Assembly (NCBI RefSeq): GCF_021568705.1
Contig: NZ_JAKGTH010000006.1
Coordinates: forward strand, 186,001 to 250,000
Source: Gillisia lutea
GTDB lineage: Bacteria; Bacteroidota; Bacteroidia; Flavobacteriales; Flavobacteriaceae
Length of the DNA stretch: 64,000 nucleotides
Reading direction: 5' to 3'
Shown: one piece after another, positions 36,259 through 45,600 of the stretch
How positions within the stretch are numbered: position 1 is the first letter of the stretch
Layout: each line of letters opens with the position of its first letter
Notes under the pieces: model-generated
Told to the model about the DNA's origin: nothing
Seen by the model: the letters and a program-made list of their open reading frames with translations, nothing else
Databases searched by the model: none
Translations under genes and position numbers: made by a program

Positions 36259-39200
36259 TCAGGAGACTGAAGTAAATTCCTGCCTGTAAGTAGATGGCAA
36301 TTGTCGATATTTCTTCTTAAAATTCCGTGTAAAGTTTTTAGGATTATTAAAACCCGTTTGGAAAGCAATTTCTGAAATGGTTAATTGGCTTTTTTGCAGT
36401 AGTTCTATCCCTTTTTCCAAACGACTTTCAATTATTAATTCCTGAGGAGACTTTTCAAAAAGCGACATACACTTTCCATATAAATAAGATCGACTAACGC
36501 TTAAGTCTGAAGATAATCTTTCCACAGAAAAATTAGAATTGCCGATATTCTCTTTGATTAAAAGAAGAAGTTTTTTCATAAGCTTTTCATCTTCTCCTTC
36601 AATTTCTACATTCGAAATAAATTGAGGAACTTCTATTTTCTTGCTATATACCTGTTGGAAAAATTTTCGCTGATTAATTAAATTTTGCACCCTGGAATGC
36701 AGGGTATTAAAATTAGCAGGTTTCTTTATATAATCGCTTACTCCAATCTCGAAAGCGGTCTCCATTTCTCTTTCACCTGCATCGGTGCTAAGTAGTATAA
36801 ATGGAATATGTTTAGTACGGGAATCATTCCTAATTTTAGAACATAATTCAGTACCCACCATATCTTGCATCATCTGCCCGCTTATAATAAGGTCTGGTCT
36901 TACAGATAAAGCTTTTTTCCAACCGGTTTCCCCATCTGAAGCTATAAATACATTATAATATTGACTGAAATCCCTGGTTAAAAGATTTAAAAATTCTTTA
37001 GAATCATCTATAATTAAAAGATTCGGCCTTTCTGTATCTGTCTTAGCTATAGGTTCAACAATGTTAGTTTCAAGATCATCTACCCTTTGCATAGGGATTT
37101 TTAGAATGAAACAGGCTCCTTCTCCCTCATTACTTTTTACTGAAATCTCACCCCCATATAATTTTATATATTCCTGAACAATATAAAGTCCTATTCCACT
37201 TCCGGGATTATTCTTTTCTGGATGGTCTACCTTAAAAAAGCGATCGAATATATGCTCCTGATCATCTTTAGAAATACCTATTCCGGTATCTTTTACTTCT
37301 ATTTGAAGTAGTTTAGAAGTTTCTTTTATAGAAGAATGAGGTTTTATTGTTATTTTAAATAAGACTCTTCCTCCCGCAGGGGTAAATTTTATGGCATTAG
37401 ATAGTAAATTATAGATAATCTTATCCAGTTTATCCCTGTCAAAAGCAGTCAGAAATTTTTGGGTTTCAGATTCAAACATAAGTTCCACATCCTCATTATC
37501 AGCATAATTCTTAAAGCCTTCTACAATTTCTTTAATAAATTGTATTACATTGCCTTTTGAAGAATGAAGTAATTTATCATTTTTAATATTCCCCATATCG
37601 AGAATCTGGTTAATCAGATTTAATAATCTTTGGGCATTCGTAAAAATTATATCTACCTGTTCATTTACCTCTTTCCCAAGATGCTTCTTCTTTAATTTTT
37701 CTGCAGGAGAAAGTATCAATGATAATGGTCGCTTGAACTCATGACTTATATTAGAGAAAAAACGAATCTTCATTAAATCCATTTTATGAAGGTGCGCTGA
37801 TTCTCTTTTTTCCTGTTCTACCACAAATCTTTTACGCTGATTAAGAATAATTGTTCGTCTTGCGAAATAGAGAAGCGCAATTATAAGGAAGAGGTAAAGC
37901 GCATAAGCATAAGAAGTTTTATAAAACGGTGGCTTTATAATAATTTTTAATATCTCAGGATTTTCACTCCATACGTGATCATTATTAGAGGCTAAAACCT
38001 TAAACTCATATTCGCCGGGGTCTAAATTGGTATAGGTTACACTTCTTTGCTGGCTTCCAACCTCCTGCCATTTTTCCTCAAAGCCGGCCAGTTTATATTT
38101 ATATTTATTTTTAGAAGGTTGAAAAAAATCCAGAGCCGCAAATTCTATAGAAAAAATATTTTCATTATGATGTAATGTAATTTGTGAGGTCTTATGAATA
38201 GGCTTCTCCAGTAATATTCTTCCTTTCCGTTTTTCATTAAGCAGGATCTCTTTATTAAATAGCCTGAATCCTGTAAATACCACTTTAGGTTTCGTCTTAT
38301 TATATTCAAAGTTTTCAGGATTGAAAATATTATAACCATGTAATCCTCCAACGAGAATTTCACCTTTTGAGTTCTTAAATATGGAATTTTCGTTAAATAA
38401 ATTTCCCTGCAGCCCATCTATTTTACTGTAACTGATAAAATTGGCAGGTATTTTTCCAGACATACTACCATTCTCACTTTTTTCAAATTGAACTATTCCA
38501 TAAGGAGTTGTAAGCCATAGATTCCTTTTATCATCTTCTACAATTCCAATAATTTTATTTCCTGGTAGTCCATGAGTTTCATCATAATGAAAAAAGTTAT
38601 TTTCCATAGGATTGTAGAGATCGAGCCCCTCCTGAGTGCCTATCCATATCTTGCCATAACTATCCTTATGAATCGATAGAATATTGTTGTTACTTAAACT
38701 AGTAGGATCTCCGGGTTGAGAACTAAAATGATCTTCATATTTGCTGAACGGATGGAATACATCCACTCCATTATCACCGCCTACCCACAAATTACCATTA
38801 TTATCTTCGGTTATACTGGAGACATATTTATTATTATTTGGAAAGTAAATACTACCGAGGGGCTTTTGATAAAAGGACTTTTTATCATTACTTATAACCC
38901 CAAGACCATTGGTAAGAGTACCCAGCCAGATAATTCCTCGTGAATCTTCATATAATTCCCATATATTATCCTCTAAGATACTGTTAGGATCATTGGGGTC
39001 ATTCCTATACGTTTGGAAACCATTTTCGGTCATTTTATTAAGTCCTCCCAGATAAGTACCAATCCACAAATTCTCCTTACTATCATATAAAAGGCTCACG
39101 ATAATATTACTGGAAATACTATTTGGGTTTGCAGGATCATGGGTATATTGACTGTATCGCCCCGTTTTATTATCTCTTACTATGAGGCCACCTCCATTGG

Positions 39201-40383
39201 TTCCAATATAAAGATTGCCCTCTTTATCTTCTATAAATACATTTACATCACTAAACGGTAAACTTTCAGGATCTGATAATAGTTTTTGCTGAAGATTAAA
39301 CCTTATTATATCCGGGTGATAGTAATCAACTCCGTTTTTAAAAGTTCCTACCCACACAATCCCCTCATTATCCGTATAGATTGAAGTAATACTGTTGTTA
39401 GAAAGACTGTTAGGAATTTCTTCATTGCTTTCCAGATAATATTGAGAAAAATTGCTGGGGTCTATCACTGTAATCCCGCCATGGTCCGTGCCCACCCATA
39501 TTTCACCAGTCGTATTGATAGACAGGTCGCTAACCAGATTACTTTTCAACATAATTTCAGAAGTACTGGTGGTATAGTTTTTTAATTGTTTTTTCTGAGT
39601 ATCATAAAAATAAATACCATAATCCTCAAATAAGTGAATCCAAAGATTTCCTTTACAGTCGGCTATTATTCTAAAATCATGAATAGAACCTGAAAATTTC
39701 TTTTTAAGATCATCTATTTCATCAATAATTTTAAAACTGCTTCCGTCTAATTTCTGAATGAAGCCATCTTCATATATTAACCAGAAATTTCCCTGTGTAG
39801 TTGAAAATGCAGCCGAAATTTTCGCCTTTTTTTTTCTGATATTTTCATCCAAACTATCGGCTCGTATTATCTTTTTGTTTTCGGCTACATATTTAGAAAT
39901 ACTGGAATCTACATGTAAGAACCAATAATTCCCCCTATTATCTTTGATAATATTTTCTACAGAAATATTCGGGAGGTTTAATTTTTTTAAAATAGAAGTC
40001 TGATGGGATGTAAAAGTCTCCCCAATGGGATCAAATATGTTTATGCCTGCCACTGTACCCACCCATATATTCCCTAAGGGATCTTGAAAAATAGATTTGT
40101 AATTACGGGATTGAATTGCGTTAGAATTAGAAGGATTAGGGTTAAAAGAAGTAACTGTATATCCATCATATCGGTTAAGACCTGAACTGGTTCCAATCCA
40201 TAGAAAGCCTTTATCCTCTTTAAAAAAACAGTTCACAGATCCTGGTGAAATTCCATTTTCGACTCCAATATGAACAAAAGGATAAGTAATGGGGGAATTA
40301 TCTAAATGAGTTTGGGCATGCGTTTTAAGACAGAATAAGAATATTAATAAAATTACAAACCTCATTAAGAATCTTTTAATCAA
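36259..40383 (-). CDS. Hybrid two-component system regulator (HTCS) lacking the receiver Asp
   Basis: The 1374-residue regulator senses a glycan in the periplasm and activates the PUL. Order: signal peptide, two-component propeller repeats (about 30-720, with repeated GLWIGT-like and NLWVG motifs), Y_Y_Y domain (about 725-820), membrane segment near 830 (ALYLFLIIALLYFA), HisKA with phospho-accepting His881 (SHEFKRPL), HATPase (DTGIGI, GSGIGLYIV), receiver domain (about 1115-1230) and AraC-type HTH at the end (ISEIAFQTGFNNPKNFTRNFKKKYRQLPSTYR). In the receiver the acidic pair (LLIIDDS) and Lys (YIKKP) are present, but the phospho-acceptor site reads IISGQMMQ, with Gly1169 where IISDVMMP is usual. 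Phosphotransfer through this site should not work. Confidence 0.95.
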   Translation of the reverse strand: MIKRFLMRFVILLIFLFCLKTHAQTHLDNSPITYPFVHIGVENGISPGSVNCFFKEDKGFLWIGTSSGLNRYDGYTVTSFNPNPSNSNAIQSRNYKSIFQDPLGNIWVGTVAGINIFDPIGETFTSHQTSILKKLNLPNISVENIIKDNRGNYWFLHVDSSISKYVAENKKIIRADSLDENIRKKKAKISAAFSTTQGNFWLIYEDGFIQKLDGSSFKIIDEIDDLKKKFSGSIHDFRIIADCKGNLWIHLFEDYGIYFYDTQKKQLKNYTTSTSEIMLKSNLVSDLSINTTGEIWVGTDHGGITVIDPSNFSQYYLESNEEIPNSLSNNSITSIYTDNEGIVWVGTFKNGVDYYHPDIIRFNLQQKLLSDPESLPFSDVNVFIEDKEGNLYIGTNGGGLIVRDNKTGRYSQYTHDPANPNSISSNIIVSLLYDSKENLWIGTYLGGLNKMTENGFQTYRNDPNDPNSILEDNIWELYEDSRGIIWLGTLTNGLGVISNDKKSFYQKPLGSIYFPNNNKYVSSITEDNNGNLWVGGDNGVDVFHPFSKYEDHFSSQPGDPTSLSNNNILSIHKDSYGKIWIGTQEGLDLYNPMENNFFHYDETHGLPGNKIIGIVEDDKRNLWLTTPYGIVQFEKSENGSMSGKIPANFISYSKIDGLQGNLFNENSIFKNSKGEILVGGLHGYNIFNPENFEYNKTKPKVVFTGFRLFNKEILLNEKRKGRILLEKPIHKTSQITLHHNENIFSIEFAALDFFQPSKNKYKYKLAGFEEKWQEVGSQQRSVTYTNLDPGEYEFKVLASNNDHVWSENPEILKIIIKPPFYKTSYAYALYLFLIIALLYFARRTIILNQRKRFVVEQEKRESAHLHKMDLMKIRFFSNISHEFKRPLSLILSPAEKLKKKHLGKEVNEQVDIIFTNAQRLLNLINQILDMGNIKNDKLLHSSKGNVIQFIKEIVEGFKNYADNEDVELMFESETQKFLTAFDRDKLDKIIYNLLSNAIKFTPAGGRVLFKITIKPHSSIKETSKLLQIEVKDTGIGISKDDQEHIFDRFFKVDHPEKNNPGSGIGLYIVQEYIKLYGGEISVKSNEGEGACFILKIPMQRVDDLETNIVEPIAKTDTERPNLLIIDDSKEFLNLLTRDFSQYYNVFIASDGETGWKKALSVRPDLIISGQMMQDMVGTELCSKIRNDSRTKHIPFILLSTDAGEREMETAFEIGVSDYIKKPANFNTLHSRVQNLINQRKFFQQVYSKKIEVPQFISNVEIEGEDEKLMKKLLLLIKENIGNSNFSVERLSSDLSVSRSYLYGKCMSLFEKSPQELIIESRLEKGIELLQKSQLTISEIAFQTGFNNPKNFTRNFKKKYRQLPSTYRQEFTSVS

Positions 40384-40471
40384 TTTAGTATTATTGTCAT
40401 AAGGTAAAAAAAATCCTAATAGCCTATGACTTAATGACTATGAAAAATTGAAGGGGAATGCTATAAAAAAC

Positions 40472-40509
40472 AAAAAAGCCTTCTCCTATACATATAGGAA
40501 AAAGCTTTT
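40472..40509 (-). terminator. Terminator hairpin of copy A
   Basis: AAAAGCCTTCTCCTAT (40474-40489) and ATAGGAAAAAGCTTTT (40494-40509) pair with G-U wobbles on the minus strand, with a U-tract from the A-run at 40472-40477. Confidence 0.65.
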
Positions 40510-40583
40510 CATTGGCGTAAACTGAATAAATTCAGTATCTTAACCACAATCTCCCGATCTCTCGAGACAAACAACACAACTTC
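40472..40583 (-). ncRNA. Structured element downstream of tRNA-Asp, copy A (possible small RNA)
   Basis: The element has three possible stems: TCTC/GAGA near 40550-40567, ACTGAAT/ATTCAGT (40521-40527 with 40530-40536), and a terminator hairpin at 40472-40509. The last pairs fully only as minus-strand RNA. Copy B has the same layout with a compensatory change. It may be a small RNA or a REP-like palindromic repeat; no known family was assigned. Confidence 0.4.
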
Positions 40584-40594
40584 ATTTATAGCGC

Positions 40595-40622
40595 TAAAAA
40601 AAGCTCTAATTTCTTAGAGCTT
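40595..40622 (-). terminator. Terminator of tRNA-Asp copy A
   Basis: AAGCTCTAA (40601-40609) and TTAGAGCTT (40614-40622) pair around TTTC, followed on the minus strand by a U-tract. It lies 15 bases behind the tRNA. Confidence 0.85.
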
Positions 40623-40637
40623 CTTTTTGCAATTTTG

Positions 40638-40711
40638 CGGTCTGGACGAGACTCGAACTCGCGACCCCCTGCGTGACAGGCAGGTATTCTAACCAACTGA
40701 ACTACCAGACC
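40638..40711 (-). tRNA. tRNA-Asp (anticodon GTC), copy A
   Basis: The 74-base cloverleaf has acceptor arms GGTCTGG and CCAGACC with discriminator G, a D arm with AGTTGGTTAG, anticodon loop CTGTCAC with anticodon GTC, and T arm with GTTCGAGTC. CCA is not encoded. A promoter lies just upstream and a terminator just behind. Confidence 0.96.
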
Positions 40712-40729
40712 GTTGCTTTATTGCGAGCG

Positions 40730-40759
40730 CAAATATACTGCACTTTTTGGATTACGCAA
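40730..40759 (-). promoter_or_regulatory. Promoter of tRNA-Asp copy A
   Basis: On the minus strand, TTG (40759-40757), 19 bases, then TATATTTG (40737-40730), 18 bases upstream of the tRNA. This is the same spacing as the rplM promoter. Confidence 0.8.
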
Positions 40760-40817
40760 CCTTTTTTTTAAATGAAATTATAATATTAAATCTGGTTAAA
40801 AAAATAGGTGTAAAAAT

Positions 40818-40853
40818 AAAAAAGCCCTTTTCCAATTGCATGGAAAAAAGCTT
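40818..40853 (-). terminator. Terminator hairpin of copy B
   Basis: AAGCCCTTTTCCA (40822-40834) and TGGAAAAAAGCTT (40841-40853) pair on the minus strand, again using G-U wobbles, with a U-tract after it. Confidence 0.65.
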
Positions 40854-40930
40854 CTCATTGGCATGAGCTGAATAAATTCAGCATCTTAACCACATACCCC
40901 AATCTCTCGGGATAAACAACACAACTTCAT
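40818..40930 (-). ncRNA. Structured element downstream of tRNA-Asp, copy B (possible small RNA)
   Basis: Same order of stems as copy A. The middle stem reads GCTGAAT/ATTCAGC (40867-40873 with 40876-40882), so the outer A-T pair of copy A is a G-C pair here. A conserved tail (ACAAACAACACAACTT-like in A, TAAACAACACAACTT here) follows. Function unknown. Confidence 0.4.
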
Positions 40931-40940
40931 TAATATTGCC

Positions 40941-40970
40941 AAAAAAAGCTTCAATTTCTTGAAGCTTTTT
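40941..40970 (-). terminator. Terminator of tRNA-Asp copy B
   Basis: AAAAAGCTTCAA (40943-40954) and TTGAAGCTTTTT (40959-40970) pair perfectly around TTTC, with an A-run giving the minus-strand U-tract. Confidence 0.88.
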
Positions 40971-40979
40971 GCAATTTTG

Positions 40980-41053
40980 CGGTCTGGACGAGACTCGAAC
41001 TCGCGACCCCCTGCGTGACAGGCAGGTATTCTAACCAACTGAACTACCAGACC
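40980..41053 (-). tRNA. tRNA-Asp (anticodon GTC), copy B
   Basis: Identical in all 74 bases to the copy at 40638-40711, with its own promoter and terminator. Anticodon GTC reads both Asp codons. Confidence 0.96.
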
Positions 41054-41071
41054 GTTGCTCTATTGCGAGGG

Positions 41072-41101
41072 CAAATATACAGCTGTTTTTAGATTCCACA
41101 A
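41072..41101 (-). promoter_or_regulatory. Promoter of tRNA-Asp copy B
   Basis: On the minus strand, TTG (41101-41099), 19 bases, then TATATTTG (41079-41072), 18 bases before the tRNA. Elements and spacing are the same as in copy A. Confidence 0.8.
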
Positions 41102-41139
41102 ACCTTTTTTTAAAAGTTTTTGATAGCGACCCTAATTTT

Positions 41140-42066
41140 TCACGCAAAATTTTGTCTTTCAACTAAATAGGTGAGTAAAATTTTTTCAAAATTCTCTTGA
41201 ATGTCCACTCCAACGTACTTAATCTTGTATTTAGCACATTGTAATTTTAAGTTGTTTACATATTTCAACACCTCAGCTCGATAATTTTCTTTAAAATTAT
41301 CGGCATAAAGATCTATATGTGCCGCTGTTTCAATATCTAAAAATCGCTTAGGTGTATTGTTAAAATCAAAATCAACCTCCCTGGCTTTGTCCATTACATG
41401 AAACAATACAACCTCGTGCTTGTTATATTTTAAATGTTTTAAGGCTTCAAACAACTCTGCTTCCTCTTTATCTTCCTGAAACATATCGGTAAATAAAAAT
41501 ACCAGCGACCTCCGCTTTAATTTTTCGGCTATTTGATGCAAAAAGGTATAACTATCGGTCTTTTTATTTTTGAGCGGTGTTGCAATCACCCCTTCCAACT
41601 GACTGAGTAACATTTGATGATGCCTTTCACTCCCTTTTTCGGGAGCGTAGTATTCATAGGCTTCATTATAAACACTCAAGCCTACTGCATCGCGCTGCTT
41701 TTTTAAAAGTTGCACTAAAGCAGCCGCGGCAAGAGCCGAAAAACCAATTTTATTGAGAGAATTACGTAAAAAATCATTTACCAGAGGAAAATGCATGGAG
41801 GCCGAATTATCTATTATTATATGACACCGCAGGTTAGTTTCTTCTTCATATCTTTTTGTATAAAGCTTATCTGTTTTAGCAAAAAGCTTCCAGTCTATAT
41901 GTTTTGTACTTTCCCCTTTATTATAAATTTTGTGCTCTGCAAATTCTGCTGAAAACCCATGGAACGGACTTTTATGCATTCCTGAAATGAAGCCTTCTAC
42001 GACCTGCTTAGCTAATAGATCGAGATTTGAAAAATTTCCGGCCTTATGCACTTCCTGTTGAAGCAT
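41140..42066 (-). CDS. DUF58 domain protein
   Basis: The 308-residue protein belongs to the DUF58 family, which has a von Willebrand A-like fold and usually works with a MoxR-type AAA ATPase. Visible family features are the start of the domain 'HKSPFHGFSAEFAEHKIYNKGESTKHIDWKLFAKTDKLYTKRYEEETN' with its invariant-looking DWK, followed by IIDNSASM, a DxSxS metal-site motif. No MoxR or membrane-batch (BatA-like) genes are next to it, although in Flavobacteriaceae they often form one cluster. The next gene upstream is trxA. Confidence 0.88.
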   Translation of the reverse strand: MLQQEVHKAGNFSNLDLLAKQVVEGFISGMHKSPFHGFSAEFAEHKIYNKGESTKHIDWKLFAKTDKLYTKRYEEETNLRCHIIIDNSASMHFPLVNDFLRNSLNKIGFSALAAAALVQLLKKQRDAVGLSVYNEAYEYYAPEKGSERHHQMLLSQLEGVIATPLKNKKTDSYTFLHQIAEKLKRRSLVFLFTDMFQEDKEEAELFEALKHLKYNKHEVVLFHVMDKAREVDFDFNNTPKRFLDIETAAHIDLYADNFKENYRAEVLKYVNNLKLQCAKYKIKYVGVDIQENFEKILLTYLVERQNFA

Positions 42067-42111
42067 TATAAAATGATTTAGTCTTAAAAGTAAGAATTAA
42101 AATTAGAGCAT

Positions 42112-42143
42112 AAAAAAGCCCCACAATTAAAGTTGTGAGGCTT
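42112..42143 (-). terminator. Terminator of trxA
   Basis: AGCCCCACAA (42117-42126) and TTGTGAGGCT (42133-42142) pair on the minus strand with one G-U wobble; the A-run at 42112-42117 gives the U-tract. Confidence 0.85.
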
Positions 42144-42168
42144 GATATATATAAGTGAGTTTAGAAAA

Positions 42169-42486
42169 CTATAGTAAAGCGTCTAAAGCTTCTGCATAGG
42201 TGTTTTTAGGAGCAACTCCTACCTGACGACCTACAACTTCTCCGTTTTGAAATATCAAAACTGTAGGAATGTTTCTGACACCGTACTTAGCCGCAAATTC
42301 TTGATTGGCATCTACGTCCAATTTTCCAACAACTGCTTTTCCTTCATAATCTTTGCTAATGTCATCGATAATTGGTCCAACCATTCTACAAGGTCCGCAC
42401 CATGCCGCCCAAAAGTCAACCATAACAGGTTTATCGCTTTTTAAAACGGTTTCATCAAAATTAGCATCTGTTATCTCTAAAGCCAT
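42169..42486 (-). CDS. trxA: Thioredoxin
   Basis: Thioredoxin reduces disulfides in cytoplasmic proteins using electrons from thioredoxin reductase. The 105-residue sequence has the active site WCGPC (Cys30 and Cys33) in the exact context VDFWAAWCGPCRMVGP, and the cis-proline motif VRNIPTVLIFQNGE. Length is standard and there is no signal peptide, so it is cytoplasmic. It lies between dnaE and the DUF58 gene and has its own terminator. Confidence 0.97.
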   Translation of the reverse strand: MALEITDANFDETVLKSDKPVMVDFWAAWCGPCRMVGPIIDDISKDYEGKAVVGKLDVDANQEFAAKYGVRNIPTVLIFQNGEVVGRQVGVAPKNTYAEALDALL

Positions 42487-42651
42487 AATTTATTTATTTA
42501 TCAATTAATATGTAAAAATAGTCAAATATTTCACCAAACCTTACACCCTCTATATTAGATTTTACTATGTAGTTATCATATTAACTTATTTTTAATCCTA
42601 TGCCAATCATTGCGGCAGGTTTGTTAAAGATTTTAAGTATAACAATTATCG

Positions 42652-45600
42652 TTAATTCAATTTATAAACAACGCGTTCTCCTTCCAAAGCATTTAATAGC
42701 TCTTGAGATATCTTTACCTTTTGCCTCCTACTAGTCATGTTCACTTTCACCATTTCTTTCATTTCATATACGATAAAATGCAACTTATGATCGCCTTTAT
42801 GAGAGCGAATTATATCCTTCAAATTATCTATGGTATCTTCCTTCAATTCATTTATATCAAGCTGAATAGTGATTTTTCTGGCATACATATCCATTACATC
42901 ATGCAAGAGTTGAAAATTATTGAATTGAAGTCGGGGCTCTCCTTTACTTCCTGTTTCTCTATTAGTCCAGCCTTCTTTTACAAAAGCTTTTATATAGACA
43001 AAATTATTGGGGACGAGGAAATGCTGAAACCTTAAATATTCTTCTCCAAAGATCCTGAACTCATAAGAATCCCAATAATCTTCTACCGTAAAGGCTGCCC
43101 AACCTTTACCCATTTTAGAAACCCTATGCTGCACATCTGACACCACTCCTCCAAATGCCAGTTCTCTGTTCACAAAAGATTCCAGAGCTTTAAAATCGGA
43201 CACTTTTGCGTTGCTGAAATAATGCATTTCTGCCTTAAAATCGTCTAAAGGATGACCGGAGATATAAATTCCCACCACTTCCTTTTCTCTTTTCAGCTTT
43301 TCCATGGTTCCCCATTCTTCACAAGGCGGAACAACCGGTTCTGGAATTTGCACATCGCTTGCCTCTCCAAAAAGGCTCACCTGTGAAGAGTTTTCGCTAT
43401 CTTGAAATTTCACCGCATATTTTACCACCTTTTCAAGGAAACTTATTCCATCTCCTTCATCATGGAAGTATTGGGCTCTATGATTTCCAAAGCCATCAAA
43501 ACCACCAGCGATAGCTAGGTTTTCAAAAGCCTTCTTATTAGCTGCACGCAAATCTATACGCTTAGCCATATCAAAAATTGATCTATAATGTCCTTTATCT
43601 CCTTTTCTATTCTCAACAATAGTGGCCACAGCCCCCGATCCTACTCCTTTAATAGCACCCATTCCAAACCTAACCGCATTCTCTTTGTTTACTGAGAACT
43701 TGTAATATGATTCATTTACATCAGGTCCAAGCACATTCAATTTCATTCGCTTGCACTCTTCCATAAAGAAGGTCACCTGCTTAATATCGTTCATATTATT
43801 TGAAAGTACTGCCGCCATATATTCTGCCGGATAATGTGCTTTTAGATATGCTGTTTGATAAGCAATCCAGGCATAACAGGTGGAGTGAGACTTATTGAAG
43901 GCATATGCTGCAAATGCCTCCCAGTCTTTCCATACCTTCTCTAAAGTTTCTCTTTTATGCCCCTTAGCCTCTCCTCCATCCAAAAATTTAGGCTTTAACT
44001 GCTCCAGTAGGGCAAAGATCTTTTTCCCCATTGCCTTTCTCAAAACATCGGCTTCACCTTTAGTAAACCCAGCAAGCTTTTGAGACAGAAGCATCACCTG
44101 CTCCTGATAAACTGTAATACCATAAGTCTCCTTAAGGTATTCCTCCATATCATCAAGATCGTAAGCTATCTCTTCATCTCCATGCTTACGCGCAATAAAA
44201 CTTGGGATATATTCCATTGGCCCGGGACGATACAAGGCATTCATAGCAATAAGATCATCAAACACAGTTGGCTTAAGATCTTTCATATGCTTCTGCATTC
44301 CCGGAGATTCATACTGGAATATCCCTACTGTTTCCCCACGCTGAAAAAGCTCATAGGTCTTTTCATCGTCTAACGGAAAGTTATCAGGATCCAGATCTAT
44401 ATCATGTCTACCTTTTACGATTTTTACCGTGTCCTTTATAAGGGTTAATGTTTTCAACCCCAAGAAGTCCATTTTCAGCAAGCCCGCACTTTCTACTACA
44501 GAGTTGTCAAACTGGGTTACATATAGATCTGAGTCTTTTGCCAAGGATACCGGTACGAAGTTGGTAATATCACTAGGTGTTATAATTACCCCACAGGCAT
44601 GTATCCCGGTATTTCTAACCGAGCCCTCTAATATTCTCGCCTGATTTAAGGTTTGTGCCTCCAGATCGTCTCCCTCGGCAATATTTAAAAGTTCATTCAC
44701 CTTTTCAAGATCTTCACTTCTGAAGTTCTTTTTAAGGTCTTTATCACTCTGACCGAAGATCTTTCCTAACTTGGACATATTAGGAATTAACTTAGCTATT
44801 CTATCTGCCTCATTTAAAGGAAGGTCCAATACACGCGCGGTATCTCGAATAGAAGATTTCGCAGCCATGGTACCATATGTAATGATTTGAGCAACCTGGT
44901 TTGCACCGTACTTCTTTATTACGTAATCCATAACCCTACTTCGACCTTCATCATCAAAATCGATATCAATATCGGGCATACTCACCCTGTCCGGATTTAA
45001 GAAACGCTCAAAAAGTAGGTCGTATTTAATTGGATCGATATTGGTGATCTTTAAACAGTAGGCAACTGCACTTCCCGCAGCAGAACCCCTACCGGGACCC
45101 ACCGAAACATCCATGGTTCGTGCAGCTCTAATAAAATCTTCCACAATAAGGAAGTATCCCGGATACCCAGTTTTCTCAATAACCGATAATTCAAAATCTA
45201 AACGAGTCTTGATATCTTCGGTAATCTCCCCATAACGTTCTTTTGCTCCAACGTACGTAATATGTTTCAAAAAAGCATTTTCCCCACGTTTACCATCATC
45301 TACTTTGTCCTCTTCAACAATAAACTCCTCAGGAATATCGAAAGCAGGTAACAATACGTCGCGTGCTAGTTCAAAAGGTTCGATCTTATCTACCACCTCC
45401 TGAATATTAGAAATGGCTTCCGGCAAGTCTTTAAAGAGCGATTTCATCTCCTCATCGGACTTGAAATAATACTCATTATTTGGCAAACCGTATCTATAAC
45501 CTCTACCTCTACCTATGGGGGTAGCCTGTTTTTCACCATCTTTTACACACAGCAAAATATCATGTGCATTTGCATCCTCTTGCGCACAATAATAAGTATT

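Larger units (their letters stand above)
40384..41139. repeat. Tandem duplication carrying two tRNA-Asp genes and structured elements
   Basis: Unit A (about 40472-40773) and unit B (about 40816-41115) have the same order on the minus strand: promoter, tRNA-Asp, terminator, structured element, second terminator. The tRNAs are identical in all 74 bases, while the flanks have diverged. No protein-coding gene, integrase or insertion sequence is seen in this 756-base stretch. Confidence 0.8.

Noticed and set aside
40384-41139. Tandem tRNA region as an integration site (att) of a mobile element
   Set aside because: No integrase, no phage or transposon genes and no partial tRNA end repeats; both tRNAs are complete with own promoters and terminators, so simple duplication explains it.
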